Below, in pieces: positions 13,193 to 24,439 of a stretch of DNA of 47,757 nucleotides. Within the stretch, counting starts at the first letter, position 1. Each line of letters begins with the position of its first letter. The position numbers and the translations under genes were made by a program. This DNA is from an uncultured Aquabacterium sp. (GTDB lineage: Bacteria > Pseudomonadota > Gammaproteobacteria > Burkholderiales > Burkholderiaceae_C): contig NZ_CANBCC010000025.1 of NCBI RefSeq assembly GCF_947366995.1, forward strand, positions 1 to 47,757, read 5' to 3'. The notes beneath the pieces are model-generated. The model made no database searches and was not told where the DNA came from. It saw nothing but the letters and a program-made list of their open reading frames with translations.

Positions 13193-13206
13193 GTCTTTGA
13201 ACAGAC
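13193..13206. promoter_or_regulatory. Imperfect dyad near the alpha/beta-hydrolase start
   Basis: GTCTTTGAACAGAC is an imperfect palindrome with GTCT/AGAC arms, 10 bases upstream of the hydrolase start, in the divergent gap with the TetR gene. It could be the TetR operator. Evidence is positional only. Confidence 0.2.
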
Positions 13207-13314
13207 AGCGGGAGAACGGTGCCAGATCGTACCCAGGGCTCCGTGCGTGCTTTCGCTGTTTCGCCCCAGCCCTGACAGTCGATCCTGCTGGGTGGGCTCA
13301 TCTCCTGCCACGCC

Positions 13315-14010
13315 ATGTCTCAGACCCTCTTTCATGCCCCGCTGATGTCGATGCCCGCCTCGGCCGATCCCGAGTCCCTCGGCACCACGACGGCAACGCC
13401 CCCCACACCCGACCATCGCAGCCGCCTGATGACGGCGATGGGCACCACCCTCGTCCACAAGCCCTACGGCGAGATCACGATCGCCGACGTCGTGGCCGAG
13501 GCACGGGTGTCGAAGCGCACCTTCTACGAGCAGTTCGCCAGCAAGGACGAGTGCCTGCTGGCCCTGTGCGAACTGCTGAGCGAACGCACGCTGGCCGTGA
13601 TGTCCGAAGGGTTTGACCCGGACAAGGACTGGATGGCGCAGCTCAACTGGGTGATCGAGGCCTACCTCGGCAACATCCAGAAGCAGCCCGCACTGATCCG
13701 CACGCTGTGCGTGGAGCTGCTCAACCTCGGCGCCCCGGGCCTGGCCGTGCGCCGTGCCATCCTGCAGCGCTTCGTGAACTTCCTGATCCGTCAGGTCGAA
13801 CTCTCGCGCCAGCACGAGCCGGGCCGTCTGCCGCTGTCGCACAACCTTGCCATGGCGGTGGTCGGTGGCGTCAACGAGCTGATCCTCGAGGCGATCGAAC
13901 AGGGTCGCGGGGATCGCTTGCTTGATCTGGCCCCCGAGGTGGAGGCCTTCGTGAAGGCCGTGCTCGACGCCCTCGAACCGCACGCGCGCTCAGCGCACGG
14001 CGCGCGCTGA
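13315..14010 (+). CDS. TetR/AcrR family transcriptional regulator
   Basis: The 231-residue protein has an N-terminal TetR helix-turn-helix (about residues 36-80: MTAMGTTLVHKPYGEITIAD, VSKRTFYEQFASKDECLL). A helical ligand-binding and dimerisation domain follows. The first 30 residues are a Ser/Pro/Thr-rich extension. It is probably a repressor. The divergent alpha/beta-hydrolase gene is the obvious candidate target. The ligand is not predictable from sequence. Confidence 0.9.
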   Translation: MSQTLFHAPLMSMPASADPESLGTTTATPPTPDHRSRLMTAMGTTLVHKPYGEITIADVVAEARVSKRTFYEQFASKDECLLALCELLSERTLAVMSEGFDPDKDWMAQLNWVIEAYLGNIQKQPALIRTLCVELLNLGAPGLAVRRAILQRFVNFLIRQVELSRQHEPGRLPLSHNLAMAVVGGVNELILEAIEQGRGDRLLDLAPEVEAFVKAVLDALEPHARSAHGAR

Positions 14011-14022
14011 ATACGCCCCCGG

Positions 14023-14907
14023 TCAGTCGGCCGTGGTTTCGGCCACGCAGCGGGCGACGATGGCCCCCAGGCGCTCGATCTCGACGCGCACGGTGTCGCC
14101 ATCCTTCAGGAACTTCGGCGGATCGAAGGCTGCGCCCACGCCGCTGCAGGTGCCGGTGAAAATCACGTCGCCGGGCTCCAGCGTCATCACCTCGGTGAGC
14201 TGCGCGATCTGCGCCCAGATGTCGTGGATCATCAGGCTGGTGTGGCTGTGCTGCCGGCGCTCGCCATTGACCCAGCAACTCAGCGCCAGCTGGTGCGGGT
14301 CGCCCACCTCGTCGGCGGTCGTGATCCAGGGCCCGAAGGGCGCGTGCGTGTCGAAGGACTTGCCCAGCGTCCACTGCGAGGTGCGCTTCTGGTAGTCGCG
14401 CACCGACACGTCATTGCCCACGCAGTAGCCGAACACCACCTGGTGCGCCCGTTCGCGTGGCACATGGCGACAGCGCTGGCCGATGATGGCGACCAGTTCG
14501 CCTTCGTAGTCCGTCATCTGCGAGACGCGGGGCAGCACGATGGGATCGAACGGGCCGTTGACGGCCGAGGGCAGCTTGGGAAACCACACCTGGTGCGCCG
14601 GCACCGTGCGGGCCTCGCCAATGATGTTCTCCTGAACGTGCTCCAGGTAGTTCAGGCCGATTGCCAGCGCCTTGCCAGGCCGGGGCACGGGCGCGAGCAG
14701 GTGCACGGCGTCGACCGCGGCATCGGCAGGTGCCTCGGTCAAGGCGGCCACGCGGTCTTTCAATTCGGCCCAGCGGGTGATCAGGTCGATCATCGGCTGG
14801 TGGGCCGACAGCGCGCCGCCCAGGGCCGCGCTCAGGTCGATGAGGTCGCTGCCGCGGACCAGACCGGCACGGGCCTGACCGTCATGTTCAAAGGTACACA
14901 GGTGCAT
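14023..14907 (-). CDS. Fumarylacetoacetate hydrolase family protein
   Basis: The 294-residue protein belongs to the FAH superfamily (fumarylpyruvate hydrolase, 2-hydroxyhepta-diene-dioate isomerase, acylpyruvase and related enzymes). These use a divalent metal held by E-x-E and a downstream Asp. Visible are GLNYLEHVQE, TDYEGELVAIIG (metal ligands), YCVGNDVSVRDYQ, WTLGKSFDTHAPFGPWI and GDVIFTGTCSGVG. The start MHLCTFEHDGQARAGLV fits the family; an upstream ATG at 14955 would add 16 non-conserved residues. It follows pyrF on the same strand after 101 bases, and no aromatic-catabolism neighbours are present. The exact substrate is open. Confidence 0.9.
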   Translation of the reverse strand: MHLCTFEHDGQARAGLVRGSDLIDLSAALGGALSAHQPMIDLITRWAELKDRVAALTEAPADAAVDAVHLLAPVPRPGKALAIGLNYLEHVQENIIGEARTVPAHQVWFPKLPSAVNGPFDPIVLPRVSQMTDYEGELVAIIGQRCRHVPRERAHQVVFGYCVGNDVSVRDYQKRTSQWTLGKSFDTHAPFGPWITTADEVGDPHQLALSCWVNGERRQHSHTSLMIHDIWAQIAQLTEVMTLEPGDVIFTGTCSGVGAAFDPPKFLKDGDTVRVEIERLGAIVARCVAETTAD

Positions 14908-15008
14908 GGTGCGAACGGAATGCAAGGGGTCTGCACGGAAGGAAGACCCGATCATGCACCCATCCGCGCCCCCCGGTCGAGCAAGCCCCCGACCGGATCC
15001 GGAACGCC

Positions 15009-15848
15009 TCAGCGCGCGGCGTTCAGCGTGTCGCGCGTCTGCATCGCCACACGGCGGGCCGCGCTGGCAAAGTCATCGCCGCTGCTGGCGTACAGCACCG
15101 CGCGCGAGCTGTTGACGATGATGGTGCCGGTGACGGCGCCACTCGCATCGGTCTTCAGGCCGGCCTTGACGGTGGCCGCCGCATCGCCGCCCTGCGCACC
15201 CACGCCGGGAATCAGCAGCGGCACGGTCGGTGCCAGTTCACGCACGCGGGCAATCTCTTCGGGGAAGGTGGCACCCACCACCAGGCCGATCTGGCCGTTG
15301 GTGTTCCACGGGCCCTGCGCCTGCTTCGCGATGTGCTCGTACACGCGCGGCTGGCCTTCGATGTCGGCCAGACGCAGGTTCTGCAGGTCCGAGCCGCCCG
15401 GGTTGGACGTGCGGCACAGCAGGATCACGCCCTTGCCCGGGTGCTTGAGGAAGGGCTCCATCGTGTCGAAGCCCATGAAGGGCGACAGCGTTACGGCATC
15501 GGCCTGGTAGCGCGAGAAGGCCTCGTGCGCGTACTGCTCGGCGGTCGAGCCGATGTCGCCGCGCTTGGCATCGAGGATGACGGGCACGCTCGGCGCCACG
15601 CGGCGCATGTGGGCCATCAGGCGCTCGAGCTGGTCTTCGGCGCGGTGGGCCGCAAAGTACGCAATCTGCGGCTTGAAGGCGCAGACCAGGTCTTTGGCGG
15701 CATCCACGATGGCCGCGCAGAAGTCGTAGATGCGGTCGGGCTGGCCCTTCCACGCACCGGGAAACTTCGACGGCTCCGGGTCCAGGCCCACGCACAGCAA
15801 CGACTGGTGCTGCTGCTGCACGCGCAGCAGCTGTTCGGTGAAGATCAT
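15009..15848 (-). CDS. pyrF: Orotidine 5'-phosphate decarboxylase
   Basis: PyrF converts OMP to UMP, the last step of de novo pyrimidine synthesis. The 279-residue protein is the long (type 2) form. The catalytic block is DAKRGDIG (93-100, Lys95). Other conserved pieces are VGLDPEPSKFP, TLSPFMGFDTMEPFL, CRTSNPGGSDLQ and LLIPGVGAQGGD. It starts 18 bases after the purB stop on the same strand, suggesting co-transcription of a purine and a pyrimidine gene. Confidence 0.97.
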   Translation of the reverse strand: MIFTEQLLRVQQQHQSLLCVGLDPEPSKFPGAWKGQPDRIYDFCAAIVDAAKDLVCAFKPQIAYFAAHRAEDQLERLMAHMRRVAPSVPVILDAKRGDIGSTAEQYAHEAFSRYQADAVTLSPFMGFDTMEPFLKHPGKGVILLCRTSNPGGSDLQNLRLADIEGQPRVYEHIAKQAQGPWNTNGQIGLVVGATFPEEIARVRELAPTVPLLIPGVGAQGGDAAATVKAGLKTDASGAVTGTIIVNSSRAVLYASSGDDFASAARRVAMQTRDTLNAAR

Positions 15849-15866
15849 CTCGACGCCTGTCTCGGG

Positions 15867-18640
<2,774 letters not shown>

Positions 18641-18770
18641 GGGACGGAAGGCGGGGTTCGATGAAGCACAAAATGTAACCGGCAGAACCGCGTTGCGGGG
18701 GCTGGACACCCCCACATCGGGTGCCCTCCCTCCAAAGAACCTACTCCTGTGGCCGCCGTGTCCGCTTCGC

Positions 18771-18776
18771 TAGAAT
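18771..18776 (+). promoter_or_regulatory. Putative -10 element of the GST gene
   Basis: TAGAAT, five of six to consensus, lies 27 bases before the glutathione S-transferase start in the divergent gap. The -35 region (TGTGGC or close by) is weak. Confidence 0.35.
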
Positions 18777-18803
18777 CAGATCAAACACACACGACGACAC
18801 AGA

Positions 18804-19424
18804 ATGAAACTGATCGGATCCCTGACCAGCCCCTTCGTCCGCAAGGTGCGCATCGTGCTGGCCGAGAAGAAGCTCGACTACAAGTTCGTGCTGGAAGACG
18901 TGTGGGCACCGGACACCACCATCGCGGACGCCAACCCGCTGGGCAAGGTTCCGTGCCTCGTGATGGAAGGCGGCGAAGCCATCTTCGACTCGCGCGTGAT
19001 CGTCGAGTATGTGGACACGCTGTCGCCGGTCGGCAAGCTGATCCCTCTGAGCGGCCGTGAGCGCGTCGAGGTGCGCACGTGGGAAGCGTTGGCGGACGGC
19101 CTGCTGGACGCCGCCGTGCTGGCCCGCATGGAACAGACCTGGAGCGGCCGCACCGACGCCCAGCGCAGCGCCGCGTGGATCGACCGGCAACTGCTGAAGG
19201 TGCGTCACAGCGTGCAGGCCATGAGCCTCGGCCTGGGCGATCGCCCCTGGTGTGCCGGCAACCACCACAGCCTGGCCGACATCGCCGTCGGTTGCGCGCT
19301 GGGTTACCTCGACTTCCGCTTCCCCGACATCGACTGGCGCGCAGACCACCCCAACCTCGGCAAGCTGTACGACAAGCTGTCGCAGCGCCCCGCCTTCATC
19401 GACACGGCGCCGCCGCAGGCCTGA
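18804..19424 (+). CDS. Glutathione S-transferase family protein
   Basis: The 206-residue protein has the two-domain GST layout. The N-terminal thioredoxin-like domain (residues 1-75) carries MKLIGSLTSPFVRKVRIVLAE, the cis-proline stretch NPLGKVPCL and the glutathione-contact DSRVIVEYVD. The all-helical C-terminal domain contains the N-capping box NHHSLADIAVGCALGYLDFR. It is closest to the YibF-like group. These may act in detoxification or as disulfide-bond reductases; no substrate can be read from sequence. It converges on the glutamate-synthase-like gene with a 19-base gap. Confidence 0.92.
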   Translation: MKLIGSLTSPFVRKVRIVLAEKKLDYKFVLEDVWAPDTTIADANPLGKVPCLVMEGGEAIFDSRVIVEYVDTLSPVGKLIPLSGRERVEVRTWEALADGLLDAAVLARMEQTWSGRTDAQRSAAWIDRQLLKVRHSVQAMSLGLGDRPWCAGNHHSLADIAVGCALGYLDFRFPDIDWRADHPNLGKLYDKLSQRPAFIDTAPPQA

Positions 19425-19443
19425 TCGCACTGCCCTGCACCGC

Positions 19444-21105
19444 TCACGCGTCCGTCGTGGGCGAAAACGCGTGCGGGCTCGCCCGGTGCCAGTACTGCTC
19501 GAATGCGGCGTGCCGCCATGGACGCTCGCCCTGCTCCGCGGCCAGGATTTCGCCCGGCGCCAGATAGACCAGCAGGTTCGACAGCCGTTTCACCTCGAAG
19601 CCCGACAGCCGGCGCACGATGTGGTCGGCCGAGATCTCGTTGGGATGGGTCAGCCCCGCTGCCTGCACCAATTCCTTCAGTGCGCGCAGCGTGTTCTGGT
19701 GATAGCGCAGCACCCGTTGCGTCTTGTCCGGCACCGCCAGTGCGCGCTGTCGGGACGGATCCTGGCTGGTGACCCCCGTGGGGCAATGCCCCGTGTGGCA
19801 GCTCTGGGCCTGGATGCAGCCCAGCGCAAACATGAACCCGCGAGCCGAGTTGCACCAGTCGGCGCCGAGCGCCATCATGCGCGCGATGTCGAAGGCGCTG
19901 ATGACCTTGCCCGCACAGCCGATCTTGACGCGGTGACGCTGGTTCAGGCCCACCAGCGTGTTGTGAACAAGAAGCAAGCCCTCCTGCAGCGGCGCCCCCA
20001 CGTGGTCGGTGAACTCCAGCGGGGCGGCGCCGGTGCCTCCCTCCGCGCCATCGACCACGATGAAATCGGGCCAGAGGCCGGTTTCGTACATGGCCTTGGC
20101 CAGCGCAAACCACTCCCACGGGTGGCCGATGCACAGCTTGATGCCCACCGGCTTGCCGCCCGACAGTTGGCGAAGCCGCTCGATGAAACGCACCATCTCC
20201 ACCGGCGTCGAAAACGCGCTGTGGCGCGCGGGTGAAACGCAGTCCTGCCCCACCAGGACCCCGCGCGCCTCGGCGATCTCGGGGGTGACCTTCGGGCCGG
20301 GCAGCACCCCGCCGTGGCCTGGCTTGGCGCCCTGGCTGAGCTTGAGTTCGATCATCCGGACCTGCGGCGTGCGCGCATTGCGCGCAAAGGCGTCGGCATC
20401 GAACTGGCCGTCGTCCGTGCGGCAGCCGAAGTAGCCGGAGCCGATCTCCCAGATGAGGTCACCGCCGGGCTCGCGGTGGTAGCGGCTGATGGAGCCCTCG
20501 CCCGTGTCGTGCGCGAAGTGGCCGAGCCTGGCGCCGGCATTGAGCGCCAGGATGGCGTTCGCGCTCAGCGCCCCGAAGCTCATGGCGGAGATGTTGAAGA
20601 TGCTCGCGCTGTAGGGCTGGGTGCAGGAACTGCCGCCCGCGCCGATCACCACGCGGAAGTCGTGGCTGGCGAGCGTGGTGGGCGCCAGCGAATGGTTGAT
20701 CCACTCGTAGCCCGCCTGCCCCACGTCCATCTGCGTGCCAAAGGGCCGCTTGTCAGGTTCCCCCTTGGCGCGCTGGTAGACCAACGAGCGCTGCTGGCGC
20801 GAGAACGGCGCGGCTTCGGCATCGCCCTCGATGAAATACTGACGGATCTCGGGCCGGATGAACTCGAGCAGGTAGCGCAGGTGGCCGATGACGGGGTAGT
20901 TGCGCAGCACCGCCCGGGAAGGCTGGCGCAGGTCGTTGATGCCCACCGCCGTGAGTGCAGTCCCGGCCAGCGCGCCCCCGAGCGCGAGCGCGGAACCGTG
21001 CGCCAGCCAGGCCCACACACCCCATGCGGCGGCCAGCACAGCCAGGCACAGCGCGGCATAGCGGATGGGCACGTGCTCATTGAGCTGGATCAGCCAGCGG
21101 GGCAT
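19444..21105 (-). CDS. Membrane-anchored FMN-binding glutamate synthase-type protein
   Basis: The 553-residue protein corresponds to the central and FMN-binding (TIM-barrel) part of glutamate synthase large subunit. It has no glutaminase domain and no beta-helix domain. Two N-terminal hydrophobic segments (about residues 16-32 and 37-52) should anchor it in the inner membrane. The barrel carries ISAMSFGALSANAI, GSGYFGCRTDDGQF, LSQGAKPGHGGVLPG, KLCIGHPWEWFALAK and VDGAEGGTGAAPLEF. The Fe-S cysteine cluster is CIQAQSCHTGHCPTG. A ggaaaggagg ribosome site precedes the chosen ATG. Stand-alone proteins of this kind are common, but their electron donor and true reaction are not established. The divergent neighbour is the SAM-II-controlled metX. 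Confidence 0.88.
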   Translation of the reverse strand: MPRWLIQLNEHVPIRYAALCLAVLAAAWGVWAWLAHGSALALGGALAGTALTAVGINDLRQPSRAVLRNYPVIGHLRYLLEFIRPEIRQYFIEGDAEAAPFSRQQRSLVYQRAKGEPDKRPFGTQMDVGQAGYEWINHSLAPTTLASHDFRVVIGAGGSSCTQPYSASIFNISAMSFGALSANAILALNAGARLGHFAHDTGEGSISRYHREPGGDLIWEIGSGYFGCRTDDGQFDADAFARNARTPQVRMIELKLSQGAKPGHGGVLPGPKVTPEIAEARGVLVGQDCVSPARHSAFSTPVEMVRFIERLRQLSGGKPVGIKLCIGHPWEWFALAKAMYETGLWPDFIVVDGAEGGTGAAPLEFTDHVGAPLQEGLLLVHNTLVGLNQRHRVKIGCAGKVISAFDIARMMALGADWCNSARGFMFALGCIQAQSCHTGHCPTGVTSQDPSRQRALAVPDKTQRVLRYHQNTLRALKELVQAAGLTHPNEISADHIVRRLSGFEVKRLSNLLVYLAPGEILAAEQGERPWRHAAFEQYWHRASPHAFSPTTDA

Positions 21106-21250
21106 GCGAACCTCCTTTCCACCCGGAATGCGGTGGGACAAACATACCGGGGTCGGCCAGGGCCGTCTGTGACGTGTGACCGGAATATCCAACCCTTTTC
21201 GCGGTCGCTCGCCCCCAACTCTCCTTCACAACGGGCTCTCGCGAATGGGT

Positions 21251-21256
21251 TAGACT
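21251..21256 (+). promoter_or_regulatory. Candidate -10 element of the metX leader
   Basis: TAGACT lies 8 bases before the first base of the SAM-II riboswitch, which is where the promoter must be if the transcript starts at the aptamer. The -35 match is poor. Confidence 0.3.
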
Positions 21257-21264
21257 TTCACCCA

Positions 21265-21316
21265 TAGCGCCGATTTGTCCGGATTGCGGGCGCTCAAGAA
21301 ATGCCGCTAAAGAGGG
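21265..21316 (+). promoter_or_regulatory. SAM-II riboswitch (metA/metX leader)
   Basis: A roughly 52-base segment fits the SAM-II aptamer nearly base for base. Stem P1 is AGCGCC (21266-21271) with GGCGCT (21289-21294), perfectly paired. The loop is GATTTGTCCGGATTGC. The pseudoknot 3' part is AAATGCCGCTAAAGAGGG, containing the invariant GCTAAA. The known SAM-II RNA has GAUUU..CCG.AUUGC..GCGC..AAAUG..GCUAAA.AGGG in the same order and spacing. It binds S-adenosylmethionine and should switch metX-metW off when SAM is plentiful. SAM-II is classically alphaproteobacterial, with fewer examples elsewhere. Confidence 0.92.
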
Positions 21317-21326
21317 CGCTGCTCAG

Positions 21327-21360
21327 ACCGGCCCCTGCTTTAATGCGAGGCCGGTTTTTT
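21327..21360 (+). terminator. Intrinsic terminator in the metX leader
   Basis: The stem ACCGGCC / GGCCGGT (21327-21333 with 21349-21355) is followed by a run of six T. It starts 10 bases after the SAM-II aptamer and ends 23 bases before the metX start codon. It is therefore probably the expression platform: SAM binding would favour termination. The purine-rich aptamer end is about 68 bases from the start codon, too far to act as the ribosome site. Confidence 0.88.
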
Positions 21361-21383
21361 GTTGTCATCACCGTCGTAGCGTC

Positions 21384-22595
21384 ATGTCCTCCATCGGGGT
21401 CGTCACCCCTGCTTCCATGCACTTCGGCACGCCGCTGCCGCTGCAAAGCGGTGCCGTGCTGCGCGACTACACCCTGGTCTACGAGACCTATGGGCGCCTC
21501 AACGCCGACCGCAGCAACGCGGTGCTGGTGTGCCATGCGCTCAATGCGTCCCACCACGTGGCCGGCCTCCACGCCGACGAACAAGGTCGCCCCATCCCCA
21601 AAAGCGAAGGCTGGTGGGACAACCTGATCGGCCCCGGCAAGCCGCTGGACACCGACAAGTTCTTCGTCATCGGCATCAACAACCCCGGCTCTTGTTTTGG
21701 CTCGACCGGCCCGATGCACACCAACCCGGACACCGGCAAGCTCTACGGCGCCGACTTCCCGGTGGTGACGGTGGAAGACTGGGTGAACGCCCAGGCCCGC
21801 GTGCTCGACCGCCTGGGCATCGACAAGCTGGCGGCCGTGCTGGGCGGCAGCCTGGGCGGCATGCAGGCGCTGAGCTGGACGCTGCAACACCCAGAGCGCG
21901 TGGCGCATTGCGTAGCCGTGGCCACCGCGCCGAACCTCTCGGCGCAGAACATTGCCTTCAACGAGGTCGCACGGCGCGCGATCGTGACCGACCCCGATTT
22001 CCACCACGGTCACTTCTATGAGCACGGTGTGGTGCCCCGACGCGGCCTGCGCGTGGCGCGCATGATCGGCCACATCACCTACCTGTCGGACGACGTGATG
22101 GAGTCGAAGTTCGGCCGCGAGCTGGTGGGCCGTGAGCTGGGCGACGCGCCGCGCTACAGCACGCAGGACATCGAGTTCCAGGTGGAAAGCTACCTGCGCT
22201 ACCAAGGTGACAAGTTCAGCGACTACTTCGACGCCAACACCTACCTGCTGATCACCCGAGCGCTGGATTACTTTGACCCGGCACGGCATCACGGTGGCGA
22301 CCTGAGCGCCACGATGGCGAAGGCGCTGGCCAAGTTTCTGGTGGTGAGCTTCACCACCGACTGGCGCTTCTCGCCAGCGCGTTCGCGCGAGATCGTCAAG
22401 GCGCTGGTCGACAACCGCCACGATGTGAGCTACGCCGAGATCGACGCGCCGCACGGCCACGATGCCTTCCTGCTGGACGACCCGCGCTACCACGGCGTGG
22501 TGCGCGCCTACTTCGAGCGCATCGCGCTGGAGCTCGAGCGCCACAGCACGCCGCTGAACAGCGCACAGGGGCAGCCCGTGCGCATGGCCGTCTGA
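21384..22595 (+). CDS. metX: Homoserine O-acyltransferase (MetX-type)
   Basis: MetX activates homoserine by O-acylation, the first dedicated step of methionine synthesis. The 403-residue alpha/beta-hydrolase-fold protein has nucleophile Ser156 in [11 protein letters not shown], the oxyanion and substrate segment [22 protein letters not shown], and Asp/His of the triad in TTDWRFSP and [11 protein letters not shown]. Betaproteobacterial MetX enzymes of this type are often annotated as succinyltransferases (MetXS), so the acyl donor (acetyl- or succinyl-CoA) cannot be fixed by eye. No Shine-Dalgarno is obvious before the ATG. It is controlled by the SAM-II leader and followed by metW after 14 bases. 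Confidence 0.96.
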   Translation: MSSIGVVTPASMHFGTPLPLQSGAVLRDYTLVYETYGRLNADRSNAVLVCHALNASHHVAGLHADEQGRPIPKSEGWWDNLIGPGKPLDTDKFFVIGINNPGSCFGSTGPMHTNPDTGKLYGADFPVVTVEDWVNAQARVLDRLGIDKLAAVLGGSLGGMQALSWTLQHPERVAHCVAVATAPNLSAQNIAFNEVARRAIVTDPDFHHGHFYEHGVVPRRGLRVARMIGHITYLSDDVMESKFGRELVGRELGDAPRYSTQDIEFQVESYLRYQGDKFSDYFDANTYLLITRALDYFDPARHHGGDLSATMAKALAKFLVVSFTTDWRFSPARSREIVKALVDNRHDVSYAEIDAPHGHDAFLLDDPRYHGVVRAYFERIALELERHSTPLNSAQGQPVRMAV

Positions 22596-22609
22596 GGGGA
22601 GGCACGACG

Positions 22610-23194
22610 ATGATCGAACGCGACCTCCATCACGTGATTGCCGAGCTGGTGCCGCCCGGCTCGCGCGTGCTTGACCTGGGCTGCGGCAACGGCGCCCTGC
22701 TGGCCCACCTGCGCGACACCCGCCAATGCACCGGCTACGGCATCGAGATCGACGACGCCAAGGTGCTGGAATGCGTGCGCCGTGGCGTGAACGTCATCCA
22801 GCGCAACCTGGAAGAAGGACTGAGCCTGTTTGAGGACAACAGCTTCGACGTGGTGCTGCAGCTCGACACCCTCCAGCACCTGCGCAACACGGAGGCCATG
22901 CTGCGCGAGACGGCGCGCGTGGGCCGCATCGGGCTGGTCAGCTTCCCGAACTTCGCGCACTGGCCGCACCGCCTGAGCGTGCTGCGCGGCCGCATGCCCG
23001 TCACGCGGGCCCTGCCCTACCAGTGGTACGACACGCCCAACATCCGCGTCTCGACGTTCGCCGACTTCGAGGTGCTGGCCCGCAAGAACGGGCTGCGCAT
23101 CCTTGCCTCGTTCGGGCTGCAGGGGGGCAAGACCGTGGCCACCTGGCCCAACCTGCTGGCCAGCACCGCGGTCTTCAAGTTCGAGCGGGGCTGA
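22610..23194 (+). CDS. metW: Methionine biosynthesis protein MetW
   Basis: MetW is a SAM-methyltransferase-fold protein that is almost always encoded next to metX and is needed for homoserine acylation in several proteobacteria. The 194-residue protein has motif I VLDLGCGNGALL (about 20-31) and GYGIEIDD. The FDVVLQLDTLQHLRN block and SFPNFAHWPHRLSVLRGRMP are MetW signatures. A gaggggaggc ribosome site precedes the ATG. It is co-transcribed with metX, and so also under the SAM-II riboswitch. Confidence 0.96.
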   Translation: MIERDLHHVIAELVPPGSRVLDLGCGNGALLAHLRDTRQCTGYGIEIDDAKVLECVRRGVNVIQRNLEEGLSLFEDNSFDVVLQLDTLQHLRNTEAMLRETARVGRIGLVSFPNFAHWPHRLSVLRGRMPVTRALPYQWYDTPNIRVSTFADFEVLARKNGLRILASFGLQGGKTVATWPNLLASTAVFKFERG

Positions 23195-23202
23195 GACGAC
23201 CG

Positions 23203-23225
23203 CGCCCCGGCGGCGTGCCGGGGCG
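23203..23225. terminator. GC hairpin between convergent metW and porin genes
   Basis: A perfect eight-base-pair stem (cgccccgg / ccggggcg) lies in the 37-base convergent gap. There is no T-run. It probably marks both transcript ends. Confidence 0.4.
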
Positions 23226-23231
23226 GCGCGA

Positions 23232-24287
23232 TCAGAAGGCGTGGCGCAGACCGACCACGTAGCTGTGGCCCTTGTTGAAGCCCGCCAGCTTCTCGTTGTC
23301 GAGCATGTAGGCCACATAGGTGTCCGTGCGCTTCGACAGGTTGTGGTTGTAGGCCAGCGTGAAGATCCCGTGCGAGGTGCGGGGTGTGGTGCCCCCCTCG
23401 ACCGGCTTTTCCTTGCTCAGCCCATACGACGCGAGCACCTTGCCAGCGGTCGTCACGGGCACGCTGGTTCCCAGTTGCCACAGCGTCGTGGCGATGCGCG
23501 CGCCGTTGCTGAAGCCGCTGTTCTCGATCTGCCCGTACTGCGCGAAGAACTTCGCAAACCCCGCGTCATACGAGGCGCCGGCCATGCCGAAGGTCTGCGT
23601 CTGGCCTTCCGCAAAAGCCGCCTTGGGTGCCTGCGCCGAGCGCACGGTCTGCCAGGCCCCGCCCACCGAGAATGGCCCCGACGCATAGCGGGCCAGCACC
23701 GCGTAGCTGCTGCGCTGGCTCTTGTCGGTGGTCTCACCGGCCTGGGCCGACACCGTGGCACTGAAGCCCGAGAGGTTGGGCGTGCTGTAGCTGACGGCGT
23801 TGCTCCAGCCCGAATCGCCCTTGTCGTTGCCCCATGAGCCGTCGAAGGTGAGCCGAACCGCAGGCGACAGGCCGAAGGCGCCGCCAAACGGGTTGTACGA
23901 GATGACGTTCAGGTACAGCAGGTTGATCTGCCGCCCCACTGTGACCGTGCCGAAGTCACCCTGCACATAGAGATTGGCTGCACGAGACCAGAACGGGTCG
24001 GACGAACCGAAGCGCCCGGACGCGCCGGTGTCGGGACGCAGAAAGCTCTCCAGCACGAAGCCGGCCTTCAGCCCGCCGCCAAGGTCCTCGACGCCCTTGA
24101 AGCCGATGAAACTGGTGGTCATCTGGTTGCCGTCCACCTTGGTGGTGCGGACGTCGGTCTTCGCGCTGGGCTCGAACGAACCGACCGCGAGGTCGATGAC
24201 GCCATAGACGTTCACTGACGACTGCGCCGAGGCGACGGTGCCCAACGCCATCAGGGCGACCGGGACGATGTACTTCTGGAGGGACAT
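23232..24287 (-). CDS. Gram-negative general porin (Omp32-type)
   Basis: This 351-residue protein has a signal peptide (residues 1-21, cleavage after TVASA). A 16-strand beta-barrel pattern of the betaproteobacterial porin family follows: SSVNVYGVIDLAVGSF, TTSFIGFKGVEDLGGGLKAG, the constriction loop region SYNPFGGAFGLSP, and the C-terminal VGLRHAF ending in Phe for BAM recognition. It is a trimeric outer-membrane diffusion channel. It lies directly downstream of a second porin with the same plan but a clearly diverged sequence, so the two are old tandem paralogues. Confidence 0.95.
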   Translation of the reverse strand: MSLQKYIVPVALMALGTVASAQSSVNVYGVIDLAVGSFEPSAKTDVRTTKVDGNQMTTSFIGFKGVEDLGGGLKAGFVLESFLRPDTGASGRFGSSDPFWSRAANLYVQGDFGTVTVGRQINLLYLNVISYNPFGGAFGLSPAVRLTFDGSWGNDKGDSGWSNAVSYSTPNLSGFSATVSAQAGETTDKSQRSSYAVLARYASGPFSVGGAWQTVRSAQAPKAAFAEGQTQTFGMAGASYDAGFAKFFAQYGQIENSGFSNGARIATTLWQLGTSVPVTTAGKVLASYGLSKEKPVEGGTTPRTSHGIFTLAYNHNLSKRTDTYVAYMLDNEKLAGFNKGHSYVVGLRHAF

Positions 24288-24379
24288 GGACAGGTGACTC
24301 CGTATCTGAGTGGATGCCGTTCACCGCCTTGGTGAACTGTATACAGATTTGCAGGAACCATGCCGCACCGAAAACGAAC

Positions 24380-24401
24380 AAGGCGCCCCGGAGGGCGCCT
24401 T
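24380..24401 (-). terminator. Intrinsic terminator of the upstream porin gene
   Basis: A perfect stem (aaggcgcc / ggcgcctt) followed on the - strand by gttcgtttt lies 38 bases past the stop codon of the porin at 24440-25489. It separates the two porin transcripts. Confidence 0.8.
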
Positions 24402-24439
24402 GTGTGGGGATCAGGTCAGCTCAGACGAGCTGCGCCGGA

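Noticed and set aside
13183-13983. Upstream extension of the alpha/beta-hydrolase frame across the TetR gene
   Set aside because: The extension is antisense to a clear TetR regulator; the signal peptide fixes the start near 13182.
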